Below, one piece after another: positions 8,443 through 17,155 of a stretch of 64,000 nt of DNA; within the stretch, counting starts at the first letter, position 1; each line of letters begins with the position of its first letter. Source of the stretch: Pseudohalocynthiibacter aestuariivivens (GTDB lineage: Bacteria; Pseudomonadota; Alphaproteobacteria; Rhodobacterales; Rhodobacteraceae). A model generated the notes under the pieces. That model searched no databases, was not told the DNA's origin, and was given only the letters and a program-made list of their open reading frames with translations. The position numbers and the translations under genes were made by a program. The stretch is from NCBI RefSeq assembly GCF_018457175.1, contig NZ_JAGFNU010000008.1, positions 62,001 to 126,000 of the forward strand, written 5' to 3'.

Positions 8443-10806
8443 ATGCAAGCATTAGACCGAAAGTTACTACGCGATTTCAGACGTCTTTGGGCGCAGGCAT
8501 TGGCCATCGCACTGGTGCTTGCCTGCGGCGTAGCGATATTCATCACGTCCTTTGGTATGTACCGCGCGCTCGAGGAAACCCGCATCGCTTACTACGAGCG
8601 CAATCGGTTTGCAGACGTCTTTTCCGATGCCCGCCGCGCGCCGCTTTCCCTCGCACGTGAAATAGAAACAATCGAAGGTGTATGGGCGGTTGAAACACGT
8701 GTATCCGGTGCCGCAATTCTTGACATCCCGGGGCGCTCCAAATCTGCCGTTGGACGCATCCTTTCAATCCCGACGTCGGGCAGATTTTCTCTGAACGTTC
8801 CACTGCTAAGGTCGGGGCACGTTCCGGACCCGGAAACCACAGATCAGGTTCTGGTGAATGAACCGTTCGCACAGGCCAACGGCTTTCAGATCGGTGATGT
8901 TTTTGCCGCAAATCTTAACGGCCAGAAAAGGCCGTTGACCATCACCGGAACAGTGCTTTCGCCCGAGTTCATCTATACGATTGGCCCAGGCGGTTTGATG
9001 CCAGATAACGAAGGGTATGGCATTATCTGGATGCCAGAAGATGCTGTCGCCGCCGCGTTTGACATGGCAGGTGCTTTCAATCACGTCAGCCTCAAACTCA
9101 GGGCAGATGCCCGGGCTGAAACCGTCGTAAGCAGCCTGGATAATTTGCTAGAACCTTATGGCGGACTTGATGCTTATGACCGTTCACAACAACAATCAGA
9201 TGCTTTCATTGATGCTGAAATCAAACAACTCCGAAGCACCTCTATCATCCTACCACCGGTTTTCTTTGGTATTACGGCCTTTTTAGTCAACATGGTGATC
9301 GGCCGTATTATTGCACTGGAGCGGAGCGAAATCGGGCTTTTAAAAGCGATTGGATATTCTAACTTCGATATCTGCCTTCACTACCTGCTGCTGGCTGGGC
9401 TCATCGCTGTCGTTGGTATCGTGATTGGTTGGGGTGTGGGAAGTTGGCTTTCCCAGTCTCTAGCCCGTCTTTACGCCGATTTCTTCAATTTTCCATTTCT
9501 GATCTACCGGGTTTCTTATGATGCTTACATCATTTCCGGAATTATCGGTGTCGCGACAGCGGCTGTTGGCGCGATACGAAGCGTTCTTAACGCAGCACGC
9601 CTTGCGCCTGCGGTTGCGATGTCCCCACCTGCCCCGCCAAAGTACAAAAGAAACACGCTTGACCATGCACTTCTTGCTTTGCGCCTTTCGCAGCCGACCA
9701 TGATGATCTTTCGCAACCTGATGCGCTGGCCCGTCCGGTCAGCACTTACCACACTTGGCTTGTCTCTTGCGGTCAGCATTCTGGTTGCTGCAACATTTTT
9801 TGACGATTCGCTCGACACCATCGTCGACACGGCCTTCTATCAATCAAACCGGCAGGACGCGGTTCTTACCTTTACAGATGAAATGCATGAAAGTGTCTTG
9901 GAAGACGTTCGAAGGCTACCGGGCGTGCTACAGGCAGAGAGCAAACAGTACTATCCTGCCACCTTGCGAAACGGCCATCTGTCTAAACGGATTGCGATCG
10001 AGTCCAGCCGTCCAAATCCCGATCTCAGCCGTGTCATCGACAGCGATGGCCGGGTGGTGAACCCGCCAGCAAACGGTATTATGCTCTCAGACCGGCTCGC
10101 GTCTGAACTGAATGTGCGGGCGGGTGACACAATAGCTGTCGATTTTCTGAGCGGGCGGCGTGAATCACACAAAATTATGGTCGCAGGAACCGTGACACAA
10201 TATCTTGGCCTTGGTGCCTATATGGATATGGATGGTCTGTCGGCGCTGTTTCGCCAGAAACCGCGGATTGGTATTGTGAACGTAACGCTTGATGAAAATC
10301 AAACTGACAATTTTCATGCTGCCTTGAAAGAAGCCCCAAACCTGGCGGGAACAACGATGATGACTGAAACGCGGCAATCCTTTCTGGATACAATCCGCCA
10401 GAATGTGATCATCATGACAACGATTTATGTAATTGTTGCGACGCTGATCACGGTTGGGGTGGCTTACAATGGTGCGCGCATACAATTGTCTGAACGCGCC
10501 AGAGAACTGGCAAGCCTGCGCATCCTTGGCTTCACCCGCGGTGAGGTCTCGTTTATCTTGATGGGCGAGACGATGATCCTTGCGCTGCTAGCGCAGCCTT
10601 TGGGGTGGTTGATCGGGGTCGAGATTGCCCGCCTTATGACAAACGGGTTCACGAGCGACCTGTACACCATACCTTTGATTTTAAAGCCCGCGACATTCAG
10701 TTTTGCGAGCCTTGTTGTCCTGAGTGCTGCATTGGTGGCAACATTGGTGGTGCGCAGACGGCTGGATCGCCTGGACCTTGTTGCCGTTATGAAAACGCGA
10801 GAGTGA
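8443..10806 (+). CDS. ABC exporter permease with two FtsX domains
   Basis: A 787-residue membrane subunit. One membrane segment lies near the N-terminus (LAIALVLACGVAIFITSFG), followed by a MacB-like periplasmic domain, three membrane helices (about residues 275-380), a repeat of the layout and three helices at the C-terminus. The FtsX signature phrases ALERSEIGLLKAIGYS and LSERARELASLRILGFTR appear in the two halves, so it is a fused double permease that could act alone with an ATPase dimer. GTG codons at 8428 and 8431 overlap the ATPase stop; the ATG at 8443 (MQALDRKLL) is preferred by similarity to relatives I recall. The substrate is unknown. Confidence 0.87.
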   Translation: MQALDRKLLRDFRRLWAQALAIALVLACGVAIFITSFGMYRALEETRIAYYERNRFADVFSDARRAPLSLAREIETIEGVWAVETRVSGAAILDIPGRSKSAVGRILSIPTSGRFSLNVPLLRSGHVPDPETTDQVLVNEPFAQANGFQIGDVFAANLNGQKRPLTITGTVLSPEFIYTIGPGGLMPDNEGYGIIWMPEDAVAAAFDMAGAFNHVSLKLRADARAETVVSSLDNLLEPYGGLDAYDRSQQQSDAFIDAEIKQLRSTSIILPPVFFGITAFLVNMVIGRIIALERSEIGLLKAIGYSNFDICLHYLLLAGLIAVVGIVIGWGVGSWLSQSLARLYADFFNFPFLIYRVSYDAYIISGIIGVATAAVGAIRSVLNAARLAPAVAMSPPAPPKYKRNTLDHALLALRLSQPTMMIFRNLMRWPVRSALTTLGLSLAVSILVAATFFDDSLDTIVDTAFYQSNRQDAVLTFTDEMHESVLEDVRRLPGVLQAESKQYYPATLRNGHLSKRIAIESSRPNPDLSRVIDSDGRVVNPPANGIMLSDRLASELNVRAGDTIAVDFLSGRRESHKIMVAGTVTQYLGLGAYMDMDGLSALFRQKPRIGIVNVTLDENQTDNFHAALKEAPNLAGTTMMTETRQSFLDTIRQNVIIMTTIYVIVATLITVGVAYNGARIQLSERARELASLRILGFTRGEVSFILMGETMILALLAQPLGWLIGVEIARLMTNGFTSDLYTIPLILKPATFSFASLVVLSAALVATLVVRRRLDRLDLVAVMKTRE

Positions 10807-10810
10807 GCCG

Positions 10811-12025
10811 ATGAAGCTGAACCTGCGAAATGTCGTATTGTCGACGCTGCTTGCTGCCGTGATTTCTGCGCTGCTGTACGTGACGTTCCGGACCGATCCG
10901 ATCCCTGTTGATCTGCAGCCGGTTACGCGCGAAAACCTGCAGATCACAATCAACGCTGATGGCAAAACCAAGATCCGCGATGTTTATGAGGTTGCAACGC
11001 CCATAGCAGGAACAGCGATACGTTCCCCTGTTGAGGTCGGGGATACCGTAATTGGTAATGAAACGGTCGTCGCCGTTGTTGAGCCCGTCACGCCAAGTCT
11101 GCTTGACGGCAGAAGCCGGATTCAGGCCGAAGCTGCGGTGCGTGAAGCAGAAGCAGCGCTACATGTTGCGGAAAGTGAGATAAGCCAGGCCGAGGAAGAG
11201 CTTGCCTACGCGCAAAGCCAATTCAACCGAATTCAGACTCTGGTCTTGCGTGGGGTCACATCTGAGACTCAGTTGGAAGATGCAGCGCAGCATGTCGCGA
11301 TCAGACAGGCTGCTAGAGCGGCGGCATTTGCACGTCTCGACATGGCAACGGGCTCACTAGACCGCGCACGTGCAGTATTGCTCGAACCAAGCGGCGGCAG
11401 GTTTGGTGATTTGCCCACCTGCTGCGTGGAACTGCGCGCGCCAATTGATGGGACCGTTTTATCTGTAGATGTTGTCAGCGAACGCCCGGTAAGCGTTGGA
11501 ACGCGCCTTGTTTCCATTGGAGACCGCAACAATCTGGAAATCGTTGCAGATCTTCTTTCGAGCGATGCCGTTCGAATTGGTCCGGGCACCATGGCTATTG
11601 TAGAGCGTTGGGGCGGCCCAAACCCGTTATCGGCACGGCTGGTTTCAGTTGACCCAGCAGCACGTACAATCGTTTCGTCCCTGGGGATCGAAGAGCAACG
11701 TGTTGATGCCACTTTTGAACTGTTATCTCCGCTGGGCGAACGCAAAGGTCTGGGAGACGGGTTTTCGGTTTTTCTAAGGGTTATCGAATGGCAGGCTGAG
11801 GATGTCCTGCAAGTTCCGCTCAGCGCACTGTTCAGGTCCGAGGGAAAATGGGCTGTTTTCGTCGCAGATGACAGCGTTGCCCATAAGACAGAGGTAACGA
11901 TTGGCCGACGCAATGGAACAAACGCCCAAATCATCAACGGTTTAGAGGAAGGACAACAGGTTATCACGCATCCCAGCGACGAAATTGCAGACGGTGTGGA
12001 AATCGTCAGCCGCTCTCAGATGTAA
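10811..12025 (+). CDS. HlyD-family periplasmic adaptor of the ABC exporter
   Basis: A 404-residue membrane-fusion protein: one N-terminal membrane anchor (VVLSTLLAAVISALLYVTF), a barrel/lipoyl segment around PIAGTAIRSPVEVGD, a coiled-coil hairpin of about 80 residues rich in Ala, Glu and Arg (about 100-185), then lipoyl and beta-barrel parts (LRAPIDGTVLSV). It starts 4 bases after the permease stop and has no own promoter. It would bridge the permease to an outer-membrane channel encoded elsewhere. The trio resembles MacA-MacB or DevBCA systems; export of a lipid, peptide or haem-related compound is possible, but none is shown. Confidence 0.88.
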   Translation: MKLNLRNVVLSTLLAAVISALLYVTFRTDPIPVDLQPVTRENLQITINADGKTKIRDVYEVATPIAGTAIRSPVEVGDTVIGNETVVAVVEPVTPSLLDGRSRIQAEAAVREAEAALHVAESEISQAEEELAYAQSQFNRIQTLVLRGVTSETQLEDAAQHVAIRQAARAAAFARLDMATGSLDRARAVLLEPSGGRFGDLPTCCVELRAPIDGTVLSVDVVSERPVSVGTRLVSIGDRNNLEIVADLLSSDAVRIGPGTMAIVERWGGPNPLSARLVSVDPAARTIVSSLGIEEQRVDATFELLSPLGERKGLGDGFSVFLRVIEWQAEDVLQVPLSALFRSEGKWAVFVADDSVAHKTEVTIGRRNGTNAQIINGLEEGQQVITHPSDEIADGVEIVSRSQM

Positions 12026-12068
12026 AATACGAGAAAATTCAAACGCCGCGAAGAATTAAGTCGGATAA

Positions 12069-12082
12069 TTGAGTAAAATCAA
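12069..12082. promoter_or_regulatory. FNR/FixK-like box upstream of the M50 protease gene
   Basis: TTGAGTAAAATCAA matches TTGAY-N4-RTCAA with one mismatch (G at position 5). It ends 57 bases before the ATG at 12140, the same geometry as the sites at 6696 and 20547. Confidence 0.6.
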
Positions 12083-12139
12083 AGCATGCATCAAACGCTA
12101 CGGTAAGCTTGACCCAGCCTAGCTAGGAAAGTGTGGCAG

Positions 12140-13294
12140 ATGCAAGCCAGAGCGGTTCGTCTATTCGACATATTCGGGTTTCAAATAAAGGTGGAGCCCA
12201 GCTGGATTTTGATTGCAATTCTGATCGTCTGGAGCCTCTCCTCAAGCTTTTTTCCTGATGCATTACCCGGCCTCGGACAACTGGATTATATTGCCCTGTC
12301 GATCATTGCGATGCTGGGCCTTTTCGCCTGTCTCATTCTGCATGAACTGGCACATTCCCTTGTTGCACGGCGTTTTGGGCTTGGCGTTGGGGGGATTACA
12401 CTTTTCATTTTCGGTGGTGTTGCAGAGCTAGAGCATGAACCGGCTGACGCCAGATCTGAGTTCTGGATCGCGATTGCCGGGCCTTTGATGAGCTTTGCTT
12501 TGGCCGGTATCGTGTATCTGATCAGCCGATTGACTGCAGGTGCTGATCTTTCGGCACCTTTGCAGGTTGTTCTTAACTATCTTGCCGTGATCAACCTTGT
12601 GCTTGCATTTTTCAATCTTCTGCCGGCGTTTCCGCTTGATGGTGGGCGGGTACTCAGGGCCGCCCTGTGGCATTGGTATGGTGATCTGACACGCGCAACA
12701 CGAGTCGCAAGCAACTTTGGTGTGGGCTTTGCCTATTGTTTGATGGCGCTCGGGTTTCTAACCTTGTTTTCAGGCGGTAGAATCAGTGGGCTCTGGCAAA
12801 TTCTGATTGGGATTTTCCTTTTGACGGCGGCACGAACGGCCTACCAGCAGGTCATTTTCAAAGCTGCATTCTCCGGAAAAACCGTTGCTGATCTGATGAC
12901 CCCTGCCCCATGGTCCGTCGAACCCGAAGAAACCTTGTCAGACCTTGTCGAAAAAATTCTGCTGCACCACGCAGTCAGTTTTGTTCCCGTCTGCGAAGGG
13001 GAACACCTGCTTGGTTACGTCGATAGCGGCATCTTGCAGAAGATCGATCGGGAACATTGGCCCGACACGCAAGTCGCCGACGTTTTTGTCGCCACGGACA
13101 GCAAAAACACCGTCAACCTGGATATGCCAACAGAAACCCTGATGGAACAAATTGTTGAGACTGGGCGGCGGAAATTTCTGGTTTCTCGCGACGGTCGGCT
13201 TATTGGGGTCATCACACTGTCAGATCTTCTGTCCTTTATTGCAATACTTCAGGAGTTGGGCGGACCAACGAAGCCCAAAAAAAGTAGCGACTGA
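12140..13294 (+). CDS. Site-2 protease (M50) with C-terminal CBS domains
   Basis: A 384-residue integral membrane metalloprotease. The zinc motif HELAH is at residues 68-72 within a membrane helix, and the third ligand is the Asp of NLLPAFPLDGGRVLRA. Five or six membrane segments fill the first 240 residues. A CBS pair follows (VADLMTPAPWSVEPEETLSD and later GRLIGVITLSDLLSF), a domain that usually binds adenine nucleotides. The family cleaves membrane-bound regulators such as anti-sigma factors; this M50-CBS layout matches mycobacterial Rip3-like proteins. The ATG at 12140 has AGGAA about 10 bases upstream; the GTG at 12131 is too close to it. A one-mismatch FNR/FixK box lies upstream. The flavoprotein gene follows within 24 bases. 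Confidence 0.88.
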   Translation: MQARAVRLFDIFGFQIKVEPSWILIAILIVWSLSSSFFPDALPGLGQLDYIALSIIAMLGLFACLILHELAHSLVARRFGLGVGGITLFIFGGVAELEHEPADARSEFWIAIAGPLMSFALAGIVYLISRLTAGADLSAPLQVVLNYLAVINLVLAFFNLLPAFPLDGGRVLRAALWHWYGDLTRATRVASNFGVGFAYCLMALGFLTLFSGGRISGLWQILIGIFLLTAARTAYQQVIFKAAFSGKTVADLMTPAPWSVEPEETLSDLVEKILLHHAVSFVPVCEGEHLLGYVDSGILQKIDREHWPDTQVADVFVATDSKNTVNLDMPTETLMEQIVETGRRKFLVSRDGRLIGVITLSDLLSFIAILQELGGPTKPKKSSD

Positions 13295-13317
13295 ATCCGG
13301 CACAGTGAGATATCAAT

Positions 13318-13899
13318 ATGAAGAACATACTGATCATTCAGGGCCATCCAGACGGTGTTGAACCGCACTTCTGTCACGCGCTTGCCAATGCCTACGGCGA
13401 AGGAGCTGTATCTGCGGGCCATACGGTTCATACAATTGATCTGGGGCGGCTTGATATCCCCATGTTACGCTCCAAAAAGGAATGGGAGACCGGAACACCC
13501 CCCGATTTTGTAAAGGACGGGCAGGAAAAGATACTTGAAGCAGATCATATCGTTTTCATCTATCCGCTCTGGATGGGAACCATGCCTGCGTTGATGAAAG
13601 CCTGGCTTGAGCATGTGTTACGGCCAGATTTTGCATTTGATTTAGAAGGCGGAAACAGCTGGACTGCCAACTTGAAAGGCAGATCAGCACGTATAGTCGT
13701 TACAATGGGAATGCCCGCAACTGCCTACCGATGGTTCTTTTTCGCCCACAGTCTGAAAAGCTTTGAAAGGAACATACTAAAGTTTTCCGGTATTCGCCCG
13801 GTTCGCTGGTCTTTAATTGGCATGGTTGACACCAAGAACAGTGCCGGTCGGGAAGCATGGGTAAAACAAATGAAGGCAGACGGGGCAGCCGCCCGATAG
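13318..13899 (+). CDS. NAD(P)H-dependent flavoprotein, quinone-reductase (flavodoxin-like) fold
   Basis: A 193-residue protein of the NQO1/KefF/MdaB flavodoxin-like family. The N-terminal flavin phosphate region is ILIIQGHPDG and the FMN/FAD loop is FIYPLWMGTMPALMKAWLEH. Members reduce quinones or similar electrophiles with NAD(P)H in the cytoplasm. It lies 23 bases after the M50 gene, on the same strand, and is probably in the same transcript under the box at 12069. Its place in the low-oxygen island suggests redox balancing, a role akin to that of the nitroreductases of dormancy regulons. The substrate is not identifiable. Confidence 0.8.
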   Translation: MKNILIIQGHPDGVEPHFCHALANAYGEGAVSAGHTVHTIDLGRLDIPMLRSKKEWETGTPPDFVKDGQEKILEADHIVFIYPLWMGTMPALMKAWLEHVLRPDFAFDLEGGNSWTANLKGRSARIVVTMGMPATAYRWFFFAHSLKSFERNILKFSGIRPVRWSLIGMVDTKNSAGREAWVKQMKADGAAAR

Positions 13900-13982
13900 G
13901 AAAAACACACCAACTGCTCGGCAAAAACTATGCTGTTTTAAGTTATTGACCTTTGCACCCTTAAGCGTGCCATATTCTGTGC

Positions 13983-15518
13983 ATGACCAATGTCACTGCC
14001 AAGAATGAGGCGCTGCTGGATGCCCTGCTAAATGCAGCCGTCGATGCAATAATCGTTTCCGATGAAACGGGAAACATTATTCGTTCAAACCCTGCAGCAA
14101 GCAAGATGTTCGGATATGAGCCTGACGAAATTCTGGGGTTAAATGTTAGATCTCTCATGCCCGATAAGATGGCGGCCAAACACGGCGATTTCTTGCAGCG
14201 CTATCTCGAGACAAGAGAAACCTCCATCATTGGTGTCGGTCGCGACCTCGAGGGGCAAAAGAAAGATGGTTCCATTTTCCCGGTGCATCTTTCCATCGGG
14301 AGCGCAGAAGTCGGAAGGCAGGTTTTTTTTGTCGGTGTCCTGCACGACCTCACTGAACGGAAAAACGCCGAAACTGCGCTTAACCGGTCACAGAGACTGG
14401 AAGCAATCGGTCAGTTAACGGGCGGCGTCGCACATGATTTCAACAATTTGCTGACTGTTGTCATCGGCAACCTCGAACTGCTTGAACCTACGCTGAGAAC
14501 AAAAGAACAGTCGGAGTTACTAAATGATGCGCTAGAGTCTGCCGAACATGGCGCTGATCTTATTCACCGTCTTCTGGCCTTTGCCCGAAGAAGCCCGCTC
14601 GCCCCGGTACCGGTCGATATTAGCGTATTCGTCGATCGCGTCGGTAAAATTTTAGCCCGGACAATAAGCGCACGATACGATTTAAACATCGTTCCAAGCC
14701 CAAATATTTGGCATGTGCATGCTGATCCTGCGCAACTGCAAACAGCAATCCTTAACCTCGCGCTCAATGCGCAGGACGCAATGCCAGATGGTGGCAAGCT
14801 GGTGATTGAAACGTCCAATATTGTGATCGATGACGCCTTTATGGCGAAAGAGATTGAAATTGAAATGGGCAGATACGTACGGCTCTCCGTCACTGACACG
14901 GGGCATGGGATGAGCCAGGCAGAATTGGGCCAGGCCTTTGAACCTTTCTTTACCACAAAACCCGCCCGCAAAGGAACGGGCCTTGGCTTGTCTATGGTTT
15001 ACGGTTTTGTAAAGCAATCCGGTGGTCATGTCGCACTTTACAGCGAGCCGGGTCAGGGAACTACGGTCAACCTTTATCTTCCAGCGTCAGATGGCGACGC
15101 GGTGAAAGTCGATGATCTCACAAAAGTTTCTGTCGCGGGCAACGGCCAAACCATTTTGGCGGTCGAAGATAATCCGGCGATCCAACAGATATCCCTGTTG
15201 CGCCTTGAAGCACTGAATTACAACGTCATCGGTGCCGCTGATGCCGCCGAAGCCTTGGAATTTTTGGCTGACAGATCAGACATCGATCTGATGTTCACCG
15301 ATCTCGTAATGCCAGGTGACATGACAGGATATGATCTCGCCAAGACCGTGCATGAAAAATGGCCAAGAATCAAAATTCTTCTGACTTCGGGCTATGCCGA
15401 AGACCTGCTAAATGGTGGCACACTTTCCAAAAGTGGATTTCGCCTGTTACGCAAACCCTACCGCCAAGCGGATATCGCCGCGGAAATCCACGCATTGCTT
15501 TCTGAAGATCAGAGTTAA
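13983..15518 (+). CDS. fixL: FixL-like haem-PAS hybrid sensor histidine kinase
   Basis: A 511-residue soluble protein with the layout PAS (about 12-125), HisKA (His151 in GGVAHDFNNLL), HATPase (NAQDAMPDGG, then GTGLGLSMVYGF) and a C-terminal receiver with Asp440 in MFTDLVMPG. There are no membrane segments. The PAS domain keeps His67, Arg73 and Arg87 in KHGDFLQRY and IIGVGR, with the same 6- and 20-residue spacings as His200, Arg206 and Arg220 of Bradyrhizobium FixL, that is the haem ligand and the oxygen-responsive arginines. It should therefore sense oxygen through haem. Its stop lies 4 bases from that of the convergent OmpR-type regulator, its likely partner. A cytoplasmic redox or other PAS ligand is the alternative. 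Confidence 0.87.
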   Translation: MTNVTAKNEALLDALLNAAVDAIIVSDETGNIIRSNPAASKMFGYEPDEILGLNVRSLMPDKMAAKHGDFLQRYLETRETSIIGVGRDLEGQKKDGSIFPVHLSIGSAEVGRQVFFVGVLHDLTERKNAETALNRSQRLEAIGQLTGGVAHDFNNLLTVVIGNLELLEPTLRTKEQSELLNDALESAEHGADLIHRLLAFARRSPLAPVPVDISVFVDRVGKILARTISARYDLNIVPSPNIWHVHADPAQLQTAILNLALNAQDAMPDGGKLVIETSNIVIDDAFMAKEIEIEMGRYVRLSVTDTGHGMSQAELGQAFEPFFTTKPARKGTGLGLSMVYGFVKQSGGHVALYSEPGQGTTVNLYLPASDGDAVKVDDLTKVSVAGNGQTILAVEDNPAIQQISLLRLEALNYNVIGAADAAEALEFLADRSDIDLMFTDLVMPGDMTGYDLAKTVHEKWPRIKILLTSGYAEDLLNGGTLSKSGFRLLRKPYRQADIAAEIHALLSEDQS

Positions 15519-15521
15519 TAT

Positions 15522-16277
15522 CTAGCCGCGCTCCACATCGGTGGCAAAGATATATCCAATTCCGCGAACGGTTTTAATGAGCATTGGATTGGCAGGCTCT
15601 CGTTCAAGTTTTTTTCTAAGCCGGGCGACCTGATTGTCGATTGTCCGATCCAATGGAGTCCATTCAATTCCATTCAACTGATCCATAATGTGTTCGCGTG
15701 ACAAAACACGTTTAGGGTGTTTCAAAAATATCTGGAGCAAATTAAAATCACCAGTCGTGAGTTCTGCTACGTTTCCGTCACGGTCAAGCAACTCAAACCG
15801 TTCAGTATTCGCAACCAGTCCATCAAAGCGAAAGCTGGTACTTTCAGTATTCCGGGACACTTGGTTATCAGACGCGCCAGCAGATGGCTGCGCCCGCGCA
15901 TCCGTTCTCCGCAGAACGGTTTTGACACGGGCCAGAACTTCGCGAACGTGAAATGGTTTCGTGATGTAGTCGTCTGCGCCAACCTCAAGCCCGACGACCC
16001 GGTCAATAACATCCCCCTTGCCAGTCAGCATAATTATCGGAACATCTGAACGCCGTCGAATCGACTGCGCAATGGTAACACCGCTTTCGTGGCCAAGGTT
16101 CAGATCAAGTGTTATGAGCCGGATATCATTCTGCTCAAGCGCAGAAATTACATCCCGTTCTGTTTCAGCCTCAAGAACAATATAGCCGTCACCTTCCAGG
16201 CAACGGTGCAATAACTTGCGAACGCTTCGGTCATCATCCACAACCAAAATCAATGGGTTGCTACCGTCGCGCTTCAA
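15522..16277 (-). CDS. OmpR/PhoB-family response regulator, FxkR-like
   Basis: A 251-residue response regulator. The receiver has the acidic pair in LVVDDDRSV, the phospho-acceptor Asp58 in ITLDLNLG, the switch Thr in IIMLTGKGD and the Lys of YITKPFH. A winged-helix Trans_reg_C domain follows after a linker (about 130-150), with LLQIFLKHPKRVLSREHIM and RTIDNQVARLRKKLE. It is convergent with the haem-PAS kinase and divergent from the FixK-like gene. That arrangement matches the R. etli hFixL-FxkR-FixK cascade, where an OmpR-type protein carries the signal to the fixK promoter. The partner assignment is inference from context. The ATG at 16277 is the first in frame. Confidence 0.88.
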   Translation of the reverse strand: MKRDGSNPLILVVDDDRSVRKLLHRCLEGDGYIVLEAETERDVISALEQNDIRLITLDLNLGHESGVTIAQSIRRRSDVPIIMLTGKGDVIDRVVGLEVGADDYITKPFHVREVLARVKTVLRRTDARAQPSAGASDNQVSRNTESTSFRFDGLVANTERFELLDRDGNVAELTTGDFNLLQIFLKHPKRVLSREHIMDQLNGIEWTPLDRTIDNQVARLRKKLEREPANPMLIKTVRGIGYIFATDVERG

Positions 16278-16284
16278 ATTAATA

Positions 16285-16378
16285 CCCCCATTTGTTGAGT
16301 CTAATTCTTAGAGTATGAGTGATATTGTTTCGATTACAATAGCGGACACATTCATACAAAGTAATACATTCAACAAAT
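16285..16378. promoter_or_regulatory. Inverted 9-base repeat in the regulator/FixK intergenic region
   Basis: ATTTGTTGA (16290-16298) recurs as its exact reverse complement TCAACAAAT (16370-16378), with C-runs on the outer side of each half. ATTACA-N4-CGGACA at 16333-16348 lies between them. These are candidate binding sites for the response regulator or a divergent promoter element; the assignment is tentative. Confidence 0.35.
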
Positions 16379-16404
16379 AACCCCTGCGACAAAGTACCGA
16401 TAAT

Positions 16405-16418
16405 TTGAGCGGTGGCAA
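16405..16418. promoter_or_regulatory. Degenerate FNR/FixK box just before the FixK-like gene
   Basis: TTGAGCGGTGGCAA keeps TTGA and CAA at FNR spacing but has two mismatches. It ends only 16 bases before the ATG at 16435, a position suited to self-repression. It could be chance. Confidence 0.3.
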
Positions 16419-16434
16419 CATATAGGGGGTTAAC

Positions 16435-17115
16435 ATGTATGTCACAGTGCCAAATGAATTTTTCCCACAGGCCGGAAAACCGATCTATCGTCAAAGGCAG
16501 AGCGACAAACAATCCCGGGTGAAAGAACGGGCCCTTATCACTGGCCAGACCCTCTTTAGAGAGGGCGACAGAGCCGACTATGTGTATGAGGTTGTCAGCG
16601 GGGTCATGCGTTTAACCCGGGTGTTGGAAAACGGTCAAAGACAAGTGATATCGTTCGGCTACCCCGGTGACGTGATCGGGTTCCCCCGAAACGGCCGCTA
16701 CCACACTGAATGCGATGTTATCTCGGCCGGCACGGTCAAAATGTACCGTCGCGATGCGCTTCACAGTTGCGCCACCGACGTCGCGCTGCACAAGTTTCTG
16801 ACCGAATCTGCACTTGAAGAAATTGCCTTGATGCAGGATCATTTCCTGATGCTCGGACGAAAAACGGCAAAAGAAAAACTTGCGTCTTTTCTGATCGCAC
16901 TGATGAACCGTGCAGGAACACCTTTAGGGCAATACAAAAAGATCAAGCTGCCAATGAGCCGGTCTGATATCGCAGATTTTTTAGGTCTGACAACCGAAAC
17001 CGTAAGCAGGACTGTATCGGAATTCCGGCATAAAAACATTATTGCGCTGGATGATGCGCATACTGTGATCGTGTTAGAAGAGGACGAATTGCTAAAAATC
17101 GCCTATAGTAACTGA
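16435..17115 (+). CDS. fixK: Crp/Fnr-family transcription regulator, FixK-like
   Basis: A 226-residue protein: a cyclic-nucleotide-binding-like beta-roll (about 30-140), a dimer helix (FLTESALEEIALMQDHFLML) and a C-terminal helix-turn-helix, MSRSDIADFLGLTTETVSRT. The recognition helix E-x2-S-R is the one that reads TTGA half-sites. The N-terminal cysteine cluster that holds the iron-sulfur centre of FNR or FnrL is absent (Cys occurs only near ECDVI and SCATD), so it should act like FixK: made when the oxygen sensor turns it on, then binding TTGAY-N4-RTCAA boxes. Six such boxes lie within 15 kb. The divergent upstream gene encodes its probable activator. A Dnr/NnrR role (NO) cannot be excluded. 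Confidence 0.84.
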   Translation: MYVTVPNEFFPQAGKPIYRQRQSDKQSRVKERALITGQTLFREGDRADYVYEVVSGVMRLTRVLENGQRQVISFGYPGDVIGFPRNGRYHTECDVISAGTVKMYRRDALHSCATDVALHKFLTESALEEIALMQDHFLMLGRKTAKEKLASFLIALMNRAGTPLGQYKKIKLPMSRSDIADFLGLTTETVSRTVSEFRHKNIIALDDAHTVIVLEEDELLKIAYSN

Positions 17116-17155
17116 TTGGCACAAACCATTCTGATCGACCAAAATCTCACTAGCT

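Noticed and set aside
13899-13983. FNR/FixK-like half-site TTGAC before the haem-PAS kinase gene
   Set aside because: The second half (GCACC) does not match; only one half-site is present.
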